Assembly: GCA_017537045.1 (NCBI GenBank)
Contig: JAFYLN010000156.1
Span: 1 to 9,512, forward strand
Length of the DNA stretch: 9,512 bases
Origin: Oscillospiraceae bacterium
Lineage (GTDB): Bacteria > Bacillota_A > Clostridia > Oscillospirales > Oscillospiraceae
Direction of reading: 5' to 3'
The notes under the pieces are model-generated. The model ran no database searches. It was given only the letters and a program-made list of their open reading frames with translations, and was not told where the DNA came from. The translations under genes were made by a program, and so were the position numbers. Position 1 is the first letter of the stretch, and every line of letters begins with the position of its first letter. Of the stretch, positions 5,677 to 9,512 are shown one piece after another.

Positions 5677-6438
5677 TTATATGCGGTAGAGTTTTTTGCC
5701 GTTTTCCATGGTGATGCGGTGAATCTCTTCCACAGAAAGGCCGCGGATCCCGGCCAGCTTTTCTGCCATGCGGTAAAGCTTACCCGGATCATTCCGCTTG
5801 CCGCGGAAGGGCTCCGGTGCCATATAGGGACAGTCTGTTTCCAGCACGATCCGATCCAGCGGGATGGACTTTGCTACCTCCACGGCCTTGCGGGCATTTT
5901 TGAAGGTCAGTACACCCGTAAAGCCGATATACCAGCCCAGCTCCACCAGCTGCCGTGCCATTTCCGCAGAGCCTGAATAGCAGTGGAACACGCCGCCCAC
6001 CTGTGGGAACTCTTTCACGATGGTCATACCATCCTCATGGGCATCCCGCTCGTGGACGATCACCGGCAGATCCAATTCCGCAGCCAGCGCCATCTGGGCG
6101 CGGAAGGCTTTTTTCTGAATTTCACGGGGGATGTCCTCGTAGTGATAATCCAGACCAATCTCCCCGATGGCTTTCACTTTCCTGTTTAGTTTACATAATT
6201 TTCTATATTCTTCCAGCACTTCCTCATTGACTTCATCAGCTGCATCGGGATGGGAACCGACAGCAGCGTAAATATAGTCATACGCATTGGCAAGCTCCAC
6301 TGCATTGCGGGAGGCTTCCAGACTACAGCCGGGGTTCATCAAAAGCCCGATCTGCTGGTTGGGCAGTTCGGAAAGCAGTACCTGACGGTCTGCAGCAAAC
6401 GCCTGATCGTCCATATGGGCATGGGTATCAAAAAGCAT
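5677..6438 (-). CDS. tatD: TatD-family metal-dependent hydrolase
   Basis: A 253-residue TIM-barrel amidohydrolase of the TatD family, whose members are metal-dependent DNases (E. coli TatD is a 3'-5' exonuclease linked to DNA repair) or D-aminoacyl-tRNA deacylase-like proteins. Predicted metal ligands are all present: H6 and H8 in DTHAH, E93 in GEIGLDYH, H129 in VIVHER, H152 in FHCYSG and D202 in ETDCPY; H63 in GSHP is also family-typical. Length is normal. Two ATGs compete. The one at 6444 overlaps the preceding stop as ATGA but lies only 3 bases from GGAGG (6452-6448). The one at 6438 gives a 9-base spacing and the usual MLFDTHAH start, so it is preferred. It is translationally coupled to the phosphopantetheinyl transferase gene upstream. 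Confidence 0.93.
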   Translation of the reverse strand: MLFDTHAHMDDQAFAADRQVLLSELPNQQIGLLMNPGCSLEASRNAVELANAYDYIYAAVGSHPDAADEVNEEVLEEYRKLCKLNRKVKAIGEIGLDYHYEDIPREIQKKAFRAQMALAAELDLPVIVHERDAHEDGMTIVKEFPQVGGVFHCYSGSAEMARQLVELGWYIGFTGVLTFKNARKAVEVAKSIPLDRIVLETDCPYMAPEPFRGKRNDPGKLYRMAEKLAGIRGLSVEEIHRITMENGKKLYRI

Positions 6439-6440
6439 GA

Positions 6441-6914
6441 TCATTCTCCTCCAAAAACGGCAACATAACAGCCGTCGATCTCCTGAATTCTGTTGTCTTC
6501 GGGGGTAAAATCCGTATGGTTGGGATAGCCCCGCAAGCCCTCTCCCGTTAGCTTTGCGGCTGCCTCTTTCAGTATCCACAGCCGCAGCAGCACATCCCGG
6601 GGGTCTTTTGCCGTTTCAAAACGGCTGCGCTCCCGATCCGACAGGATTTTTTCCGCCAGACGCAGGTTGATGTTCCGGTTCTTCTCTTCCGCGTCGATAC
6701 CAACCGGACGGGATGACAATACGCAAAAGGCATGGTTCCGGGTATGGGAAATAGAAAAATGCAACGGAGACTCCTTAAAATAGGGTTTTCCATTGGATGC
6801 TGTAAAAATAGCAGGGCATTCTTTTCCTGTTTCTTCCCTGTAAAGCTGCCGCAAGAGCTGGCGCCCCATGTCATGCCCGCTGCGGCCATCCAGCCGCATC
6901 CACATCATCCGCAT
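6441..6914 (-). CDS. 4'-phosphopantetheinyl transferase superfamily protein
   Basis: This 157-residue enzyme would transfer phosphopantetheine from coenzyme A to a serine of an acyl or peptidyl carrier protein. The superfamily motifs are clear: GKPYF (42-46), FSISHT (53-58), the Mg2+-binding GIDAEE (72-77) and WILKEAAAKLTGEGL (113-127). It is short compared with Sfp-type enzymes (about 220 residues), lacking most of their N-terminal subdomain, yet it carries the Sfp-type W-x-x-K-E-x-x-x-K signature. Whether it serves fatty-acid ACP or another carrier protein cannot be decided; no carrier protein or synthase gene is in the window. The ATG at 6914 follows AGAGGG at about 7 bases; further in-frame ATGs lie at codons 3, 4 and 6. 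It is the first gene of a two-gene operon with tatD. Confidence 0.88.
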   Translation of the reverse strand: MRMMWMRLDGRSGHDMGRQLLRQLYREETGKECPAIFTASNGKPYFKESPLHFSISHTRNHAFCVLSSRPVGIDAEEKNRNINLRLAEKILSDRERSRFETAKDPRDVLLRLWILKEAAAKLTGEGLRGYPNHTDFTPEDNRIQEIDGCYVAVFGGE

Positions 6915-6937
6915 CCCGTCACCCTCTTTCTGCCGCT

Positions 6938-6966
6938 ATTATAACCAACATGGACGGATGTGTCAA
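6938..6966 (-). promoter_or_regulatory. Consensus promoter of the PPTase-tatD operon
   Basis: On the minus strand, TTGACA (6966-6961), exactly 17 bases, then TATAAT (6943-6938): a full match to the sigma-A consensus. The predicted start near 6931 leaves a short leader of about 17 bases before the ATG. Confidence 0.85.
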
Positions 6967-6980
6967 ATTTCAGTTTGTCA

Positions 6981-7013
6981 AAAATATCCGGGCAGCGGTT
7001 GCTGCCCGGATAT
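6981..7013 (-). terminator. Terminator of the DUF1576 gene
   Basis: ATATCCGGGCAGC (6984-6996) and GCTGCCCGGATAT (7001-7013) form a perfect 13-bp stem with a 4-base loop. On the minus strand it is followed by a T-rich run and starts 11 bases after the stop codon. It separates the DUF1576 gene from the consensus promoter just downstream. Confidence 0.9.
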
Positions 7014-7024
7014 GGGAAAACTGC

Positions 7025-8353
7025 TTATTTTGCCTTTGCTGCCTCGCGCGCTTCTCTTGTCTTGCAGAAGCGTTCCAGCACAGGAACAAAAATGATACAC
7101 ACGAAAATGCCGGTGAAGCCGCCATTGTACAGACAGAAAGCACCGTGCAGGCCGGGTACCAGCGTGACAAAGCAATAGTGGATCATGGCAGCCACAACGC
7201 TGTATGGCCAGCCATATTTATCGGAGATCGGGCTCAGGCCGTTGGCGTAGCACAGACCCACCAGAATGGCAGGCGCATTGATCGCCAGAGAGAAATTGCC
7301 GCCCAGCAGCGGTGCGATCCAGCCGGTAACGGTGGCTGCCACCACATAGCCCAGCATGATCTGCCAAACATTGGAGGGACGGGAACCGGAGTTGCAGGTA
7401 CAGAGCATGCAGAAGATCAGGCCGAATACCACACCGTTAAAGGTAGCACCCACCGCATTGTAATATCCCAGAATGAACAGGCCGTAAAAACCTGCGTTCA
7501 TCAGGAACATTGCATTACCCAGCATACCGGACACATTGTTCACATATTTCCGGCTCGTCAGCAGATTCCAGTAGTCCTTAAACAAGCAGCCCATCAGCCG
7601 CGCGATCACAATGAAGGAGCCAAACAGCACCATGCAGAAAATATTCACAGCTTTCCAGGAGGTGACTGCCATATCGCCCACCGCGCCGGGAAGCTCGATG
7701 CCCATGACCTTATAGAACACGGCGTTCAGGAGGAAGGCTGCCATACCTACAGGCAGCGCTGCGGAATACAGGTTAAAGCCCTTGTGGACATTGGGTGAAT
7801 GGGGAAGCACCGCAGGAACAATGATACCCACGATCAGGCCTGCCACCACAGCCAGCACAAAGCCCAACACATTAATGCCGATTGCCTCCGCATAGGGATA
7901 GCGAACCAGTAATTCGGAAATAAATGGTGCCACACCGGTGGTAAAGAGCATGGCGTTAACGTTGGAGAAAGGCTTTTCCTTCTTGATCAAGCTGCCCACG
8001 GCCACACCGGCCATGGTAAACCACATATTGAGAATATGGATACCCCAGCTGCAGAAGCCGAGGGTCAGCAGGAAGGCCAGCGTCGCCACATTGTTGACCT
8101 TGGTCTTGGAGAAATGGTACAGGGCAGTCATAGCCAGTGCCACCAGACCCATATTCAGGAAAGTTCCCGCAAAGCCGCCAATGGAAAAAAAGTTTGTGGA
8201 AACTTTGGCAGGAGAGGCCAGAATTCTGATCAGGCCGGAGAACATATCGGCACGATCAGGCATACACACAGCTGCGATCAGAAACGCTGCTGTAGTAAAC
8301 AGGAAAAATAACTTGAGAAAACTGGATTCATCGAGGTTTTTAATCTTTTTCAT
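7025..8353 (-). CDS. DUF1576 multi-pass membrane protein
   Basis: A 442-residue, highly hydrophobic protein with about ten to twelve membrane segments. It matches my recollection of the DUF1576 family of Clostridia and related bacteria. The N-terminal half has SIGGFAGTFLNMGLV and LGFCSWGIHILNMW; the C-terminal half repeats the theme with MLGNAMFLMNAGFYGLF and FNGVVFGLIF, suggesting a two-fold internal duplication as in transporters. CTCNSGSRPSNVWQ and GLSPISDKYGWPYS look like conserved loops. The C-terminus is charged (EAREAAKAK) and cytoplasmic-like. No function is established that I know of; a transporter is a guess from the fold. The start at 8353 follows GAGGTG (8363-8358) at 4 bases. The frame stays open upstream to 8509 only because it runs through a palindromic repeat, so that extension is rejected. 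I see no clear promoter. Confidence 0.82.
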   Translation of the reverse strand: MKKIKNLDESSFLKLFFLFTTAAFLIAAVCMPDRADMFSGLIRILASPAKVSTNFFSIGGFAGTFLNMGLVALAMTALYHFSKTKVNNVATLAFLLTLGFCSWGIHILNMWFTMAGVAVGSLIKKEKPFSNVNAMLFTTGVAPFISELLVRYPYAEAIGINVLGFVLAVVAGLIVGIIVPAVLPHSPNVHKGFNLYSAALPVGMAAFLLNAVFYKVMGIELPGAVGDMAVTSWKAVNIFCMVLFGSFIVIARLMGCLFKDYWNLLTSRKYVNNVSGMLGNAMFLMNAGFYGLFILGYYNAVGATFNGVVFGLIFCMLCTCNSGSRPSNVWQIMLGYVVAATVTGWIAPLLGGNFSLAINAPAILVGLCYANGLSPISDKYGWPYSVVAAMIHYCFVTLVPGLHGAFCLYNGGFTGIFVCIIFVPVLERFCKTREAREAAKAK

Positions 8354-8378
8354 AGGACACCTCATCTTGTCAGAATTG

Positions 8379-8559
8379 CAAATTTCAGTTTGCCGCGCTG
8401 TTTCAATAATGAATGTAGGGGCGGCTATCAGCCGCCCGCTGCGGTTGTCTGTTACGAATTCGCCGAAACCCAATGCGAATTCGCAATATTTCTCTGCGCG
8501 GGCGACCAATGGTCGCCCCTACGTTATCCACGGCACACAGCGCGGCAAACAGCAATTTG
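8379..8559. repeat. 181-bp MITE-like element, family 3
   Basis: The ends (8379-8401 and 8537-8559) are inverted copies matching at 21 of 23 positions; the shared core is GTTTGCCGCGCTGT. Inside are GTAGGGGCG (8415-8423) and its inverse CGCCCCTAC (8514-8522). Each is part of a hairpin: GGGCGGC/GCCGCCC (8419-8425 with 8431-8437) and GGGCGACC/GGTCGCCC (8500-8507 with 8511-8518). The centre has CGAATTCGC twice (8455-8463 and 8476-8484). There is no transposase, so if mobile it would need one from elsewhere. It ends 15 bases before the RBS of the DUF1576 gene. Confidence 0.8.
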
Positions 8560-8564
8560 TTGAT

Positions 8565-8602
8565 AAAAAGGGCAATCCGGTTCCTTATGAATCGGATTGC
8601 CC
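8565..8602 (-). terminator. Intrinsic terminator downstream of folD
   Basis: GGGCAATCCG (8570-8579) pairs perfectly with CGGATTGCCC (8593-8602); on the minus strand the stem is followed by TTTTT (8569-8565). It begins 77 bases after the folD stop and abuts the end of the 181-bp repeat. Confidence 0.85.
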
Positions 8603-8619
8603 AGACGGTCGGCCAATTA

Positions 8620-8668
8620 CTCTTACACTCCCCTGCAGTACTCTGCGAATCCGTCAGTTATGTAAGAG
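8620..8668. other. Folded 3' region between folD and its terminator
   Basis: CTCTTACA (8620-8627) and TGTAAGAG (8661-8668) form an 8-bp inverted repeat enclosing 33 bases. It lies wholly in the folD 3' leader to the terminator. It may be a stem protecting the mRNA 3' end, or a copy of a repeat. No start codon with an RBS is visible, so I do not call a gene. Confidence 0.4.
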
Positions 8669-8679
8669 CTTATTCTTTT

Positions 8680-9512
8680 TTAGATCTTCTCAGCAGCCTC
8701 GACCACGTGCTTCATCAGCACGGAGGTGGTAACCGCGCCGACACCACCGGGAACGGGGGTGATGGCCTCAACAATGGGCTCAACCTCATCGAAAACAGCA
8801 TCGCCGGACATACCGCCCTTGCCCTTGGAGGTGATCTTCTCGGGATTCCAGTTCATGGAAACGTCGATGACAATCTGGCCTTCGCGGACGAAGTCGCGGG
8901 TCAAGCTATTCAGAACACCTGCTGCAGAAACGATGATGTCTGCGTTCTTGCAGATTTCAGCAGTGTTGACGGTACGGGTGTGGCAGACGGTAACAGTGGC
9001 ATTCTTAGCCATCAGCATCATGGCTGCGGGCTTGCCGACAACCAGAGAGCGGCCGATAACGACAGCGTTCTTGCCCTTGCAGTCGATGCCGTAGTAGTCC
9101 AGAATTTCCATGCAGGCTGCGGGGGTACAGGGAGCGTAGCCCAGATCCTGACCTTCGAAAACACCGGCATTGGACATATGAGTCATGGAGTCGACGTCCT
9201 TCTTGGGAGCCAGACGGTTGCAGATCTCGTCCTGGTCAGCCTTCAGGTGCTTGGGAAGGGGACGGAACATCAGGCAGCCGTGGATGGAATCGTCGGCGTT
9301 GACCTGGTCGATAACAGCCAGGACTTCTTCCTTGGTGGAGGCCTCGGGCATGATGAAGTTCTTGATGGCGACGCCGATCTCCTCAGCGCGCTTGGTAGCG
9401 CCCTTCTCGTAGGACAGGTCGGAGGGGTTCTCACCCAGACGCAGGATTGCCAGAGTGGGGGTAACACCCTTCTCCTTCAGTGCGGCAGCGCGGGTCTGCA
9501 GGGAAGCAACCA
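8680..9512 (-). CDS. folD: FolD-type methylene-THF dehydrogenase/cyclohydrolase (5' end missing)
   Basis: The frame is open to the window edge; 276 residues are visible and roughly 15-20 N-terminal ones are missing. FolD interconverts 5,10-methylene-, 5,10-methenyl- and 10-formyl-tetrahydrofolate with NAD(P) for purine, formyl-Met and one-carbon metabolism. Counting from the first in-window codon, Y34 and K40 in the S-Y-E-K-G-A-T-K stretch match the catalytic Tyr and Lys. Downstream come PLP (then KHL), KKDVD, PCTP, GRSLVVGKP (the nucleotide-binding loop) and ITPVPGGVG near the end. Unusually, the normal V-Q-L-P-L-P segment reads M-F-R-P-L-P, so the catalytic Gln is replaced by Phe; DVDGFH reads DVDSMT, and TPxG reads TPAA. 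Codon choice is strongly biased, as in highly expressed genes. A terminator follows at 8565-8602. The promoter is outside the window. Confidence 0.93.
   Translation of the reverse strand, partial: VASLQTRAAALKEKGVTPTLAILRLGENPSDLSYEKGATKRAEEIGVAIKNFIMPEASTKEEVLAVIDQVNADDSIHGCLMFRPLPKHLKADQDEICNRLAPKKDVDSMTHMSNAGVFEGQDLGYAPCTPAACMEILDYYGIDCKGKNAVVIGRSLVVGKPAAMMLMAKNATVTVCHTRTVNTAEICKNADIIVSAAGVLNSLTRDFVREGQIVIDVSMNWNPEKITSKGKGGMSGDAVFDEVEPIVEAITPVPGGVGAVTTSVLMKHVVEAAEKI

Noticed and set aside
6950..7798. A 282-codon open frame on the plus strand.
   Set aside because: It crosses the 13-bp terminator and runs antisense to the DUF1576 gene. Its translation is rich in His and Gln without a domain, and no RBS is visible.
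8354..8509. N-terminal extension of the DUF1576 protein.
   Set aside because: It is translation through the 181-bp palindromic repeat. The RBS at 8363-8358 and the MKKI start at 8353 fit better.
7938..8732. A 264-codon open frame on the plus strand.
   Set aside because: It spans the antisense of the DUF1576 gene, the repeat and the folD terminator; no coding signature.

Overview
This window looks like the chromosome of a Gram-positive gut Clostridium-type bacterium, most likely of the Oscillospiraceae/Ruminococcaceae group. The reasons are moderately GC-rich genes with strong GGAGG-type ribosome binding sites, TTGACA/TATAAT promoters, protein families typical of Clostridia (DUF1576, AEC transporter, HGSNAT-like DUF1624 protein, a divergent FolD), and dense palindromic intergenic repeats. 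The genus assignment is an inference. There are nine protein genes, no rRNA or tRNA gene, and no CRISPR array, transposase or phage gene that I can see.

Layout. Positions 1-152 hold a compound palindromic repeat. A promoter at 224-252 drives a GNAT acetyltransferase (287-757), which overlaps an RlmD/RlmCD-type 23S rRNA uracil methyltransferase (751-2100). Positions 2101-2672 carry no gene: two similar GC-rich hairpins bracket a cluster of palindromic repeats. A tandem-GNAT protein (2673-3530, minus) is divergent from an AEC-family carrier (3748-4656, plus), and both have good promoters separated by a small palindrome. The carrier is followed 9 bases later by an HGSNAT/DUF1624-like membrane protein (4666-5424). 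A third copy of the repeat family sits at about 5471-5670 between this operon and the convergent tatD gene.

The right half is on the minus strand. A 4'-phosphopantetheinyl transferase (6914-6441) and a TatD-family metallohydrolase (6438-5677) form a tight operon behind a perfect consensus promoter. Upstream is a DUF1576 multi-pass membrane protein (8353-7025) with its own 13-bp terminator. Further upstream is folD (9512-8680), truncated at the window edge. A 181-bp repeat with 23-bp terminal inverted repeats lies just upstream of the DUF1576 gene.

The genes are mostly housekeeping (rRNA methylation, one-carbon metabolism, carrier-protein activation) mixed with transporter and membrane genes of unknown substrate. 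I see no clear new enzymatic or defence system. The most interesting signal is the non-coding repeat population: modular palindromic elements whose internal hairpin stems change sequence while keeping pairing, and two families with different cores that appear to share the same outer terminal sequence.
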